Shown piece by piece: positions 1 through 5,983 of a stretch of DNA of 9,381 bases. Position 1 is the stretch's first letter. Each line of letters starts with the position of its first letter. The notes under the pieces are model-generated. The model had not been told where the DNA came from, searched no databases, and saw nothing but the letters and a program-made list of their open reading frames with translations. Origin of the DNA: an uncultured Eubacteriales bacterium. GTDB lineage: Bacteria; Bacillota; Clostridia; Oscillospirales; Butyricicoccaceae. The stretch lies in contig CATJIY010000199.1 of the NCBI GenBank assembly GCA_949740695.1, positions 1-9,381 of the forward strand, read 5' to 3'. Made by a program: the position numbers and the translations under genes.

Positions 1-720
1 ACCAACGGTCATTTGATTACCCTGGTAGGCTATTATTTCAGCCAGGAGCTGGGAGAGTATGTTTACTGTGCTAACGATCCTGCTGCCAATTCGGATGCGG
101 AAACGGCTCATCGAGAATCCCGCCAGTCCCAACTGGATAAATGCTGGTATCGCCGGGCTGCTTATTTTATTCACAAAAAGGAAGCAGGCGCGGGACTGTA
201 TGTTCGGGACTATGTTTCGGCAGTGCTCCAGCCAGTGAAGGACCAGCCGGGTGTGTGGGCTTTGACCACCGAAGACAGCTTGTTGCGGATCCCCTCGGAT
301 TTTCAGGAGGGCAAGCGGGCTAACTTTGGCCAGCATGGGACCATCTGCTACTACGCAGAGGATGCGCTTACGCCGATCCCTAATACCTGCAAGCGAGTCA
401 CTGCCAATCATGAGTTCCATTATACAGGTATTCAAATTACCCAGGAAGGCTATCTTACTTTTGAGGAAGATGCTATGAGCGCCTTGATGGCGGCGGGAAA
501 AACCGTTCGGCTGCTGGTGCTGGATAACTGTGATACGGTATATACTGCCACTGTTACCCAAGAAGAAGTATTTGATCCTGATGATTTGATTACGCCTGAG
601 GAAGAGTTGCGGCAATATAAACTGGTTCAGGCGGCAAAGGCCGGCGTTATTGCCGCTGGTGCGTTGGCTGCGATGGCGGCGGCAGTTAGCCTGTGGAAGC
701 GTGCCAAAAAGAAAAAGTAA
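1..720 (+). CDS. Hypothetical protein with C-terminal membrane segment (5' end outside window)
   Basis: I do not recognise this protein. The frame is open from base 1; the first possible start inside the window is a TTG at 13 with no ribosome binding site in the 12 bases before it, so the true start probably lies upstream and the gene is 5'-partial. At least 239 residues are visible. Counting from the TTG, residues 1-190 look soluble and mixed in composition, with many aromatic residues and a few cysteines. An acidic stretch follows (about 185-200, with E-E-V-F-D-P-D-D and P-E-E-E). Residues 210-228 form one Ala/Gly-rich hydrophobic segment, followed directly by a basic tail K-R-A-K-K-K-K. 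This suggests a protein held in the membrane by its C-terminus, with the basic tail on the cytoplasmic side if the positive-inside rule holds; the bulk would then face outward or, if truly tail-anchored, inward. Function and link to the dcw genes are unknown; terminators downstream suggest a separate transcription unit. Confidence 0.75.
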   Translation, partial: TNGHLITLVGYYFSQELGEYVYCANDPAANSDAETAHRESRQSQLDKCWYRRAAYFIHKKEAGAGLYVRDYVSAVLQPVKDQPGVWALTTEDSLLRIPSDFQEGKRANFGQHGTICYYAEDALTPIPNTCKRVTANHEFHYTGIQITQEGYLTFEEDAMSALMAAGKTVRLLVLDNCDTVYTATVTQEEVFDPDDLITPEEELRQYKLVQAAKAGVIAAGALAAMAAAVSLWKRAKKKK

Positions 721-786
721 GTAATTTTGAGGGATGCCGTTTGAGATAGCGTACTTTTTGGAACGGTTGGCGCTTTTTCTGAATTT

Positions 787-809
787 ACGAAAATTTCTCT
801 TATTTTCGT
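787..809. repeat. AT-rich 8-bp inverted repeat
   Basis: The arms acgaaaat (787-794) and attttcgt (802-809) are perfect inverse complements around a 7-base loop. No T-run follows on either strand, so it is not a canonical terminator. It is the first of three hairpins in the gene-free stretch 721-970. It could be an RNA 3'-end structure of the upstream gene or simply chance in AT-rich DNA. Confidence 0.4.
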
Positions 810-844
810 TTCCTTGTGGTCGATAAAGTATCAGGAAGGTTTAA

Positions 845-894
845 CGGCGATTTGTTTGATAAAGTACACTTTTTCAAACAAATCGCCGCTTTTT
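845..894 (+). terminator. Rho-independent terminator (rightward) after the left-edge gene
   Basis: There is a perfect 15-bp stem: 845-859 (cggcgatttgtttga) pairs with 874-888. Inside it, 861-865 (aaagt) pairs with 868-872 (acttt) after one T-T mismatch, so the hairpin is nearly closed. The plus strand continues with a C and then five Ts (890-894). This is a strong rightward terminator, 125 bases after the stop codon of the left-edge gene. On the minus strand the stem is followed by ttaaacctt, so leftward termination is much less convincing. Confidence 0.8.
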
Positions 895-923
895 ATAGGC
901 AAAATCATGCTTTTTTCACACAG

Positions 924-957
924 CCGCCGGTCCGAAGCTTCGGGCCGGCGGTTTTTT
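924..957 (+). terminator. Second rho-independent terminator (rightward), tandem with the first
   Basis: A 13-bp GC-rich stem is formed by 924-936 (ccgccggtccgaa) and 939-951, with one G-U pair (T931/G944), followed by six Ts (952-957) on the plus strand. It lies only 14 bases past the stop codon of the leftward DUF1540 gene. It would therefore block rightward transcription from running antisense into that gene. On the minus strand the stem is preceded by As and followed by ctgtgtg, so it does not look like a canonical terminator for the DUF1540 gene itself. Confidence 0.8.
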
Positions 958-970
958 GTGGAGCATAATT

Positions 971-1303
971 TTAGCACATACCTTTTTTACAGTCAAAGGT
1001 GCTGCACTGGGTTTCCCGGCAGCTGCAAGCTCCCGAACCGCTGATGTCCACACTGGAGGCGCTGCATTTGCAGTCTTTATTGTAAGTGCAGTTGCAGACG
1101 TCGCAGCCGATATCGGTTTCCGGGCGAGCGCTGGAGTTGCGGGCCACCACATTGGAGTAGTTGTCGCCTCTCTGGGTAAAGCTGCTGCAGCAGGTTTCAT
1201 TTTTGCAATCAGCGCTCTTGCCGTCCACCTGGATGCCCTCCAGAATGCACAAGTCGTTCTGATTGTTGGTGCAGTTGCGGGCGTTGCATCTCAAATAGCT
1301 CAT
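971..1303 (-). CDS. Tandem DUF1540 cysteine-rich protein
   Basis: The product has 110 residues, 16 of them cysteine, with no signal peptide or membrane segment. Two similar units are visible. Unit 1 is about residues 6-42, with Cys 6, 11, 19, 33, 38 and 39, and ends C-C-S-S-F. Unit 2 is about residues 67-103, with Cys 67, 70, 72, 78, 80, 93, 95 and 100, and ends C-S-T-F. The C..NC(T).N.....C spacing followed by a small central V-D/G-x-(S/A) turn and a closing C-x-S/T-F matches DUF1540, a short family of unknown function found mainly in Clostridia. The cysteine spacing suggests metal binding, which is inference. The ATG (complement of 1301-1303) follows aaaggaag about 8 bases upstream, a good site. 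The gene is divergent from mraZ and shares a 287-base intergenic region with it, so it is not part of the dcw operon. No role in division is implied by the sequence. Confidence 0.85.
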   Translation of the reverse strand: MSYLRCNARNCTNNQNDLCILEGIQVDGKSADCKNETCCSSFTQRGDNYSNVVARNSSARPETDIGCDVCNCTYNKDCKCSASSVDISGSGACSCRETQCSTFDCKKGMC

Positions 1304-1322
1304 AGGATGATCTTCCTTTCCT

Positions 1323-1368
1323 GCCGCGATGCGGCTGATTTTCCCTGTTATCTTTCCCAGATGCGGCT
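1323..1368. repeat. Small hairpin and 9-bp direct repeat in the DUF1540 leader
   Basis: A 5-bp perfect inverted repeat, gccgc (1323-1327) and gcggc (1331-1335), lies about 20 bases upstream of the DUF1540 start codon. The right arm is part of a 9-bp direct repeat, gatgcggct, at 1328-1336 and again at 1360-1368, 32 bp apart (about three helical turns). It could be a regulator site or a leader RNA structure. A 9-bp repeat in a region this size is not rare by chance, so this is only a candidate. Confidence 0.25.
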
Positions 1369-1392
1369 TGGTTTATGCAACTATAATTTTTT

Positions 1393-1421
1393 ATTCTAAA
1401 AACTGTGCAAATGCTTGGAAA
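1393..1421 (-). promoter_or_regulatory. Candidate leftward promoter for the DUF1540 gene
   Basis: On the minus strand TTTCCA (1421-1416) and TAGAAT (1398-1393) are separated by 17 bases. TAGAAT differs from the sigma-A -10 consensus at one position; the -35 is weak (4 of 6). An overlapping alternative is TTGCAC (1410-1405) with TATAGT (1385-1380), but its 19-base spacer is long. Either would give a leader of roughly 70-85 bases before the ATG at 1303. The choice between them cannot be made from sequence. Confidence 0.4.
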
Positions 1422-1478
1422 GCGCGAAGTTTGAAGATTTTTTGCGTATTTTTCCCCCAAAAAACAAAAAACTTTTTC

Positions 1479-1507
1479 TTGCCTTTTATCGGTTATCCGT
1501 TTATAAT
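1479..1507 (+). promoter_or_regulatory. Sigma-A-type promoter of the mraZ/dcw operon
   Basis: TTGCCT (1479-1484) and a perfect TATAAT (1502-1507) are separated by 17 bases. The region just upstream (1436-1478) is rich in A- and T-tracts, which could act as an UP-like element. Transcription would start near 1514, giving a leader of about 77 bases before the GTG start of mraZ, just before the GTGGTG boxes begin. No other comparably good promoter was seen farther along the operon. Confidence 0.75.
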
Positions 1508-1518
1508 AAAAGAACAGA

Positions 1519-1566
1519 GTGGTGATTTGTGGTGAAATAATACCATTTTAGCCCATTTTGTGGTGG
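1519..1566 (+). promoter_or_regulatory. Putative MraZ operator boxes
   Basis: GTGGTG occurs three times, at 1519-1524, 1529-1534 and 1560-1565. The first two are exactly 10 bp apart, and the second and third are 31 bp apart, so all three lie on about the same face of the helix. Between them are two inverted CCA cores, at 1543-1545 and 1553-1555, also 10 bp apart, each followed by TTTT. MraZ is known from other bacteria to bind short TGG-containing direct repeats with about one-turn spacing upstream of its own gene, so autoregulation is likely. The boxes sit just downstream of the predicted start of transcription, which would suit repression. Binding itself is not shown by the sequence. Confidence 0.65.
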
Positions 1567-1590
1567 AATCCTGAGGGGGAGGGAAGAGCA

Positions 1591-2001
1591 GTGCGCGGTG
1601 AATATCAGCATAACATCGACGCAAAGGGCCGCTTGATCTTCCCCATTAAACTGCGGGAAGCCCTAGGGGATCATTTTGTGATTTTCAAGGGACTGGATAA
1701 CTGCATCAATGCGTATTCTCAGGAAAAGTGGAATGCTTTTGAGACTCAGTTGGCTGCCCTCCCCTCCAAAGCGCGTAAGGTTCAACGTTTTTTTTCAGCC
1801 AACTTTGAGTGTGAACCGGATGCTCAGGGACGTATCGTCATACCTTCCGCCTTGCGGGAATATGCCGGCTTGCAAAAGGATGTAACCATTATCGGGATGT
1901 TGGATCACGTGGAGATCTGGGATAGCGCCGCATGGAAGCGGTATAACGATGCTACCGATACTGAGGAAGTGGCCGATATGATGGATACTTTGGGGGTCTG
2001 A
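1591..2001 (+). CDS. mraZ: Transcriptional regulator MraZ
   Basis: MraZ is a DNA-binding protein of the SpoVT/AbrB-like fold that forms rings and usually represses its own dcw operon. The 136-residue product shows the two family half-repeats: D10-x-K-G-R14 with L-x-x-P, and D77-x-x-G-R81 with I-V-I-P-S-A-L-R. These D-x-x-G-R loops are the DNA-contacting signature. The start is set at the GTG (1591) because ggagg (1578-1582) lies 8 bases upstream and the product then begins directly with R-G-E-Y-Q-H-N-I-D, as family members do. An in-frame TTG at 1558 would add 11 residues but lies inside the operator array and has no ribosome binding site. The protein is slightly shorter than the usual 140-150 residues. 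It is first in the operon, and rsmH begins one base after its stop codon, so the two are likely translationally coupled. Confidence 0.95.
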   Translation: MRGEYQHNIDAKGRLIFPIKLREALGDHFVIFKGLDNCINAYSQEKWNAFETQLAALPSKARKVQRFFSANFECEPDAQGRIVIPSALREYAGLQKDVTIIGMLDHVEIWDSAAWKRYNDATDTEEVADMMDTLGV

Positions 2002-2002
2002 T

Positions 2003-2935
2003 ATGGAGTTTTGTCATACTTCGGTACTGCTGGAGGAATGTCTGGAGGGGCTTTCCATCCGGCCAGATGGAATCTATGTGGACGCTACTACTGGCGGCGG
2101 GGGGCACTCTCTAGCCATTGTCCAGCGGTTGGATACTGGACGGCTGATCTGCTTTGATCGAGACTGGGAAGCGTTGACGGCAGCAAAGATTCGTTTGGCC
2201 GATTATTTGGGTAAAATCACTTTTGTGCAGAGTAATTTTGCCAACTTAAAGGAGCAGTTGGCGCGGTTAGAGGTTGCAAGCATTGACGGGATACTTTTTG
2301 ATCTGGGTGTGTCCTCTTATCAACTGGACAATCCTCAGCGGGGGTTTTCCTATATGCGGGACGCGCCGTTGGATATGAGGATGGATCAGACGCAAGATTA
2401 CAGCGCCTGGGAGGTTGTCAATCAAGAGTCCGAAGCCGAGCTTCGTCGGGTTATTGGGCTGTATGGAGAAGAACGGTTTGCCGGGAGAATTGCTGCGGCG
2501 ATTGTTTCCAAGCGGGAGGCCGCTCCTATTCAAACTACCTTTCAACTAGTGGATGTCATTAAAAGCGCCATGCCTGCAGCAGCAAAAAAAGAAAAACAGC
2601 ACCCTGCAAAGCGCACCTTTCAGGCTATCCGTATCCAGGTAAATGGAGAGCTTCGGGCGGTGGAAACTGCCGTTGCCGATGGGCTGACCTGTTTGAAACC
2701 TGGAGGCCGGTGCGCGGTAATCAGTTTTCATTCGTTGGAGGATCGGATTGTCAAACACATTTTTCAGGAAGGGGCTCGGGGCTGCACCTGTCCTCCTGCC
2801 TTTCCGGTGTGCGTCTGCGGAAAGACGCCTCGAATTCGTCTGGTCAGCCATGGATCTTTGACGGCCGGGCAAGAGGAGCAGTGTGAAAATCCGCGAGCGC
2901 GCAGCGCCCGTTTACGGGTAGCGGAAAAGTTATAA
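2003..2935 (+). CDS. rsmH: 16S rRNA (cytosine-1402-N4) methyltransferase RsmH
   Basis: RsmH (formerly MraW) uses S-adenosylmethionine to methylate N4 of C1402 in 16S rRNA, in the P site of the small ribosomal subunit. The 310 residues match the family's usual length. Motifs visible are H5-T-S-V-L at the N-terminus, the SAM-binding loop D27-A-T-x-G-G-G-G-H35, an acidic F-D-R-D at 51-54, the catalytic-region F-D100-L-G-V-S-S followed by R-G-F-S-Y and L-D-M-R-M-D, then K-R-T-F-Q-A-I-R-I near 205-212, and V-I-S-F-H-S-L-E-D-R near 240-249. A short cysteine cluster (C-x-C-P-P, then C-V-C-G) near 260-275 is common in this family. The ATG at 2003 lies one base after the mraZ stop; ggggg (1992-1996) inside the end of mraZ serves as a modest ribosome binding site, which fits translational coupling. 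Confidence 0.97.
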   Translation: MEFCHTSVLLEECLEGLSIRPDGIYVDATTGGGGHSLAIVQRLDTGRLICFDRDWEALTAAKIRLADYLGKITFVQSNFANLKEQLARLEVASIDGILFDLGVSSYQLDNPQRGFSYMRDAPLDMRMDQTQDYSAWEVVNQESEAELRRVIGLYGEERFAGRIAAAIVSKREAAPIQTTFQLVDVIKSAMPAAAKKEKQHPAKRTFQAIRIQVNGELRAVETAVADGLTCLKPGGRCAVISFHSLEDRIVKHIFQEGARGCTCPPAFPVCVCGKTPRIRLVSHGSLTAGQEEQCENPRARSARLRVAEKL

Positions 2936-2942
2936 CCGTTTT

Positions 2943-2969
2943 GAGAACTGGCCGATGGGCTGAGTTCTC
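2943..2969 (+). other. Small hairpin between rsmH and ftsL
   Basis: gagaact (2943-2949) pairs perfectly with agttctc (2963-2969). Inside, gcc (2951-2953) pairs with ggc (2958-2960) around a gatg loop. It begins 8 bases after the rsmH stop and ends before the ribosome binding site of ftsL. No T-run follows, so it is not a terminator. It might protect or punctuate the mRNA, or be chance. Confidence 0.35.
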
Positions 2970-2989
2970 GCCAGCAAGAGGAGCAAAAT

Positions 2990-3493
2990 ATGAGCCGATA
3001 TCAAGATAATACAGCCGTTCAATATGAACGATTTCCAGCCCAGCAGAACCCAGGAGAGAAGCAGCTGGAGGTCCTCCCGAAAAAAAAGATTCGGGGAAAG
3101 GCCGCCGTAGTTCCCTATGGGAAATATACCATGATTCTTTGCTGTGTTTTCGTGGTACTCATCGGCATTGTAGCCAGTTACATGCAGCTAGCTACAGTCA
3201 ATCTGCAAAATGCGAAACTGCGTCAAGATATTTCCGCGATGGCGGGAGAAATTAACGCGCTTAATGCGAAAAAAGAGCAAATGTATAATTTAACTTACGT
3301 GGAGGATTACGCCAAGAATCAGCTGGGTATGGTTAAAATGGACAAGAGCCAGGTGAATTATCTGGAAATGGATGCTGGAGATCAGATGATGGTGGCGGAT
3401 GTTGCCGCCAATTCTGAAATGATTCAGGCCGGCGGCGGATTTTTATCCCGGCTGACCCAGGGGCTTGGCAGAGTATTGGAATATCTGAACTAG
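2990..3493 (+). CDS. ftsL: Cell division protein FtsL (FtsL/DivIC-type septum protein)
   Basis: FtsL is a small bitopic membrane protein that, with DivIC/FtsB and DivIB/FtsQ, forms the divisome scaffold that controls FtsW and its PBP partner. The 167-residue product has a hydrophilic, basic N-terminal part (1-45, with K-K-K-I-R-G-K), one transmembrane segment (about 47-67), and a heptad-like coiled-coil stretch (about 68-100, rich in L/I with N, A, K and E). The conserved-looking Y107-A-K-N-Q-L-G-M follows; it resembles the Y/A-R/K-x-x-L-G-M motif of this family. FtsL sequences are poorly conserved, so position between rsmH and the PBP gene is an important part of the call. The tail after about 125 is longer than in B. 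subtilis FtsL. agaggag (2977-2983) precedes the ATG by 6 bases. A DivIC-like annotation is the main alternative. Confidence 0.85.
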   Translation: MSRYQDNTAVQYERFPAQQNPGEKQLEVLPKKKIRGKAAVVPYGKYTMILCCVFVVLIGIVASYMQLATVNLQNAKLRQDISAMAGEINALNAKKEQMYNLTYVEDYAKNQLGMVKMDKSQVNYLEMDAGDQMMVADVAANSEMIQAGGGFLSRLTQGLGRVLEYLN

Positions 3494-3527
3494 GGAATGG
3501 ATATAGTGTGAAAGAGGCGTAGAAAGG

Positions 3528-3562
3528 GGAGTAAGGCGCGGGAGGCGGCTTGCTCCATTTTT
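3528..3562 (+). terminator. Candidate weak internal terminator/attenuator between ftsL and the PBP gene
   Basis: In the 120-base gap, 3528-3539 (ggagtaaggcgc) pairs with 3545-3556 (gcggcttgctcc), with one G-U pair and one G-G mismatch, around the loop gggag. An A and five Ts (3558-3562) follow. The shape is that of an imperfect rho-independent terminator. A second T-rich tract (3583-3596) lies downstream without a stem. The genes on both sides are co-oriented and functionally linked, so complete termination is unlikely; partial attenuation or an mRNA 3' end is plausible. Confidence 0.45.
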
Positions 3563-3613
3563 CCTACTTGCCGGTTGCGACGTTTTTTTCGTTTTTAGTC
3601 TAAAGGAGCCAAT

Positions 3614-5941
3614 ATGTCTCAGATCGATCGAAAGGCAGATAAACACATTCGCCGCAGGATTCTTCTAGTGACTGCGCTTTTTTGCGTAGGATGCACGTTG
3701 GCGGTGGTGATTCGGTTGGCTTGGATGCAGATCATCCATCAGGATTTTTATAAAGAAAAAGCGCTTAGCAGTCAGACTCGAGACGTAACCATTTACCCCA
3801 CTCGAGGAACCATTTATGATACCAACGGAAAGCCGTTGGCGATTTCTGCTAGTACAGAAATGCTTATCTTGAATCCAAGGCAGCTTAACCCAGACGCGGC
3901 TAAGGCACTTACTATTGCAGAAAAGGAGCTGCTTGGTTGGCGGGAGGGAGATGACGCCGCCCTGACTGATGAGCAGAAAAGCCAGATTCGGGCGTATCGA
4001 GTGGATTTGATCGCGCAAATGCTGGCTAGCCAGCTGGAGGTGGAAGAGGAGGGCTTTCGTACCAAAGCGGAAAAAGACAGCGCTTACCAGGTGATTCGTC
4101 GAGGGGTTGAAAAGGCGGAGGCGGATGAAGTCCGGCAGTTTATCAACGACAATAAGCTTACTGGCGCACTGTATTTTCAGTCAGATTCTACCCGCTACTA
4201 CCCCTATGGCCGGTTCTTGGCCCATGTGTTGGGGTGCGTGGGTACAGATGAGCAGGGACTTACCGGTTTGGAAAAAAAATATGATGAGGTGCTTACCGGC
4301 ACGCCGGGCCGGGCGGTGGCTCTGACCGATGCCCGGGGAAACGCGTTGACCGAGGACTATGAGATGTATTATCCTGCCCAAGAGGGGCAGTCTTTAGTGT
4401 TGACTATCGACGAGGTGCTTCAACACTTTTTGGAGAAGAACCTGGAAATCGCCTATAATGATAACGACGTTCAGGGTTCCGCCATTGGTTTGGTGATGGA
4501 CGTAAATGATGGGGGTATTTTGGCCATGGCGTCCTATCCGGATTTCGATCCCAATGATCCCTTTACCATTACCGATACGAAAAAATTGGAAGAGATTGCG
4601 GCCATTGCCGATGAGGAAGAACGGGCCGCCGCCCGGAGCAATGCGGTTTATGCCCAGTGGAGCAATAAAGGGGTTTCCTTTTTGTATTACCCAGGCTCTA
4701 CTTTTAAGATGATTACGACTGCCGCTGCGCTGGAAGAGGGCGTGGTCACGCAGGCTAGCCAGTTTTATTGTCCAGGCTTTAAAGTAGTGGATGGGTATCC
4801 CAGGCCTATCAGTTGTTGGAAAACCGCTGGTCACGGCAGTTTGGACCTGCGTGGCGCACTGGAAAAGTCTTGTAACCCCGCTTTGATGACCATTGGACTG
4901 GAACTGGGTAAGGATCGGTTTACCCAATATGTAGAAGCCTTTGGTTTGCGGGAAAAGACTGGAGTAGACTTAATCGGAGAGGAAATGGGATTGTATAATT
5001 TGAAGAGCAACGTGGACCTGGCGGTGTATTCCTTTGGACAGAACTTCAGCATTACGCCGCTGCAAATGATTACCGCCGTATCGGCGGTGGCCAATGGCGG
5101 TACGTTGCTACAGCCTCACATCGTCAAAGAAATTCGCAATGCCGACGGCACCACAGCGCAAACCTTTGGCCGCACCGAGGTGCGCCAGGTGATCTCTGAA
5201 GAAACTTCTCAGCAAATGCGAGATATGCTGGAAAGCGTGGTTAAAACAGGTACTGGTAAAAACGCTTATGTAGCTGGCTATCGAATCGCTGGCAAAACTG
5301 GAACAACGGAAAAGATTGCCGATATGATCGCTACCAATACCGAGGGGTTGTATGTTACTTCTTTTGTGGCTTTCGCTCCGGCAGATAATCCTCAGATTGC
5401 CGTTTTAATCATGTTAGACGTTCCAACTGTAGCGCCCATTACTGGCGGTGTAAATACTGCGCCGGTGGTGCGCAGATTTATGGAGGAAGCTCTGCCGTAC
5501 TTAGATATTGATCCCATCTATACTGAGGAAGAGATGCAGTCTAAAAATGTGGTTATGCCCGACGTGGTGGGAATGACCTTCAGCGAAGCGGAGGCCGCAT
5601 TGAAAAAACAAGGCTTGAGCTGTACCACAATTGGTGAGGAGGCTAAGGTTACCGATCAGCTGCCAGCTGCAGGCGCAACCCTCTCTAGCAATACCCAGGC
5701 TTTGATTTATATGGGCGGGAGCAAACCGGATACGCCGGTCGCCGTCCCCGATCTTTCCGGCCAAAGCCTTAGCGAAGCAAAGGCGGCGCTGCAAAAGTTG
5801 GGGTTGTATATCCGAGTAGCAGGCGGCGTGTCGGAAGGTTCTCAGACGGTTACCAAACAGTATATTCCTGCGGACAGTCAGGTGGATTATGGCACGGTTT
5901 TGACTGTGGAAACCACCGATATGGCTCAGCGGTCCCAGTGA
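3614..5941 (+). CDS. ftsI: Class B penicillin-binding protein (FtsI/SpoVD type) with two PASTA domains
   Basis: This membrane-anchored D,D-transpeptidase cross-links peptidoglycan, most likely at the septum together with FtsW. In the 775 residues, one transmembrane anchor spans about 15-38. The dimerisation domain begins with R64-G-x-I-x-D-x-N-G72. The transpeptidase domain has all three active-site motifs: S362-T-F-K365 (nucleophile Ser362), S419-C-N421, and K561-T-G563. Two PASTA domains follow, at about 645-705 (V-M-P-D-V-V-G) and 709-772 (V-P-D-L-S-G). No active-site residue is missing. aaaggag (3602-3608) precedes the ATG by 5 bases. Position between ftsL and murE is that of pbpB/spoVD in Bacillus. 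Only one such gene is present here, where B. subtilis has a vegetative pbpB followed by sporulation-specific spoVD. Sequence alone does not tell whether it serves vegetative division, spore cortex synthesis or both; I favour the division enzyme because it follows ftsL. The symbol is therefore provisional. Confidence 0.93.
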   Translation: MSQIDRKADKHIRRRILLVTALFCVGCTLAVVIRLAWMQIIHQDFYKEKALSSQTRDVTIYPTRGTIYDTNGKPLAISASTEMLILNPRQLNPDAAKALTIAEKELLGWREGDDAALTDEQKSQIRAYRVDLIAQMLASQLEVEEEGFRTKAEKDSAYQVIRRGVEKAEADEVRQFINDNKLTGALYFQSDSTRYYPYGRFLAHVLGCVGTDEQGLTGLEKKYDEVLTGTPGRAVALTDARGNALTEDYEMYYPAQEGQSLVLTIDEVLQHFLEKNLEIAYNDNDVQGSAIGLVMDVNDGGILAMASYPDFDPNDPFTITDTKKLEEIAAIADEEERAAARSNAVYAQWSNKGVSFLYYPGSTFKMITTAAALEEGVVTQASQFYCPGFKVVDGYPRPISCWKTAGHGSLDLRGALEKSCNPALMTIGLELGKDRFTQYVEAFGLREKTGVDLIGEEMGLYNLKSNVDLAVYSFGQNFSITPLQMITAVSAVANGGTLLQPHIVKEIRNADGTTAQTFGRTEVRQVISEETSQQMRDMLESVVKTGTGKNAYVAGYRIAGKTGTTEKIADMIATNTEGLYVTSFVAFAPADNPQIAVLIMLDVPTVAPITGGVNTAPVVRRFMEEALPYLDIDPIYTEEEMQSKNVVMPDVVGMTFSEAEAALKKQGLSCTTIGEEAKVTDQLPAAGATLSSNTQALIYMGGSKPDTPVAVPDLSGQSLSEAKAALQKLGLYIRVAGGVSEGSQTVTKQYIPADSQVDYGTVLTVETTDMAQRSQ

Positions 5942-5983
5942 CGGTCCAAAGCTAAGGACATGGAAATTGGAAAGGGAGGAACT

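Noticed and set aside
736..778. Possible terminator just after the left-edge gene (gccgtt/aacggt or agcg/cgct near a T5 run)
   Set aside because: Only 4-6 weak pairs around loops of about 19 bases; much poorer than the stem at 845-888.
916..1200. Minus-strand frame overlapping the DUF1540 gene
   Set aside because: It is an out-of-frame shadow of the same strand, low-complexity Ala/Pro/Thr-rich, and runs through the terminator stem at 924-951.
956..1399. Plus-strand reading frame of 147 residues opposite the DUF1540 gene
   Set aside because: It is antisense to a clear cysteine-rich DUF1540 protein with a good ribosome binding site; the Ala/Val-rich product is what the complement of Cys/Ser/Asn codons would give.
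1558..1590. TTG at 1558 as the mraZ start
   Set aside because: It lies in the operator array, lacks a ribosome binding site, and adds residues not seen in the MraZ family.
3583..3596. T-rich tract (T7 then T5) upstream of the PBP gene as a terminator
   Set aside because: No stable stem immediately precedes it.
5960..5983. ATG at 5960 as the murE start
   Set aside because: It would translate through the strong ribosome binding site at 5973-5980 and adds eight residues not typical of MurE; the ATG at 5984 is better placed.
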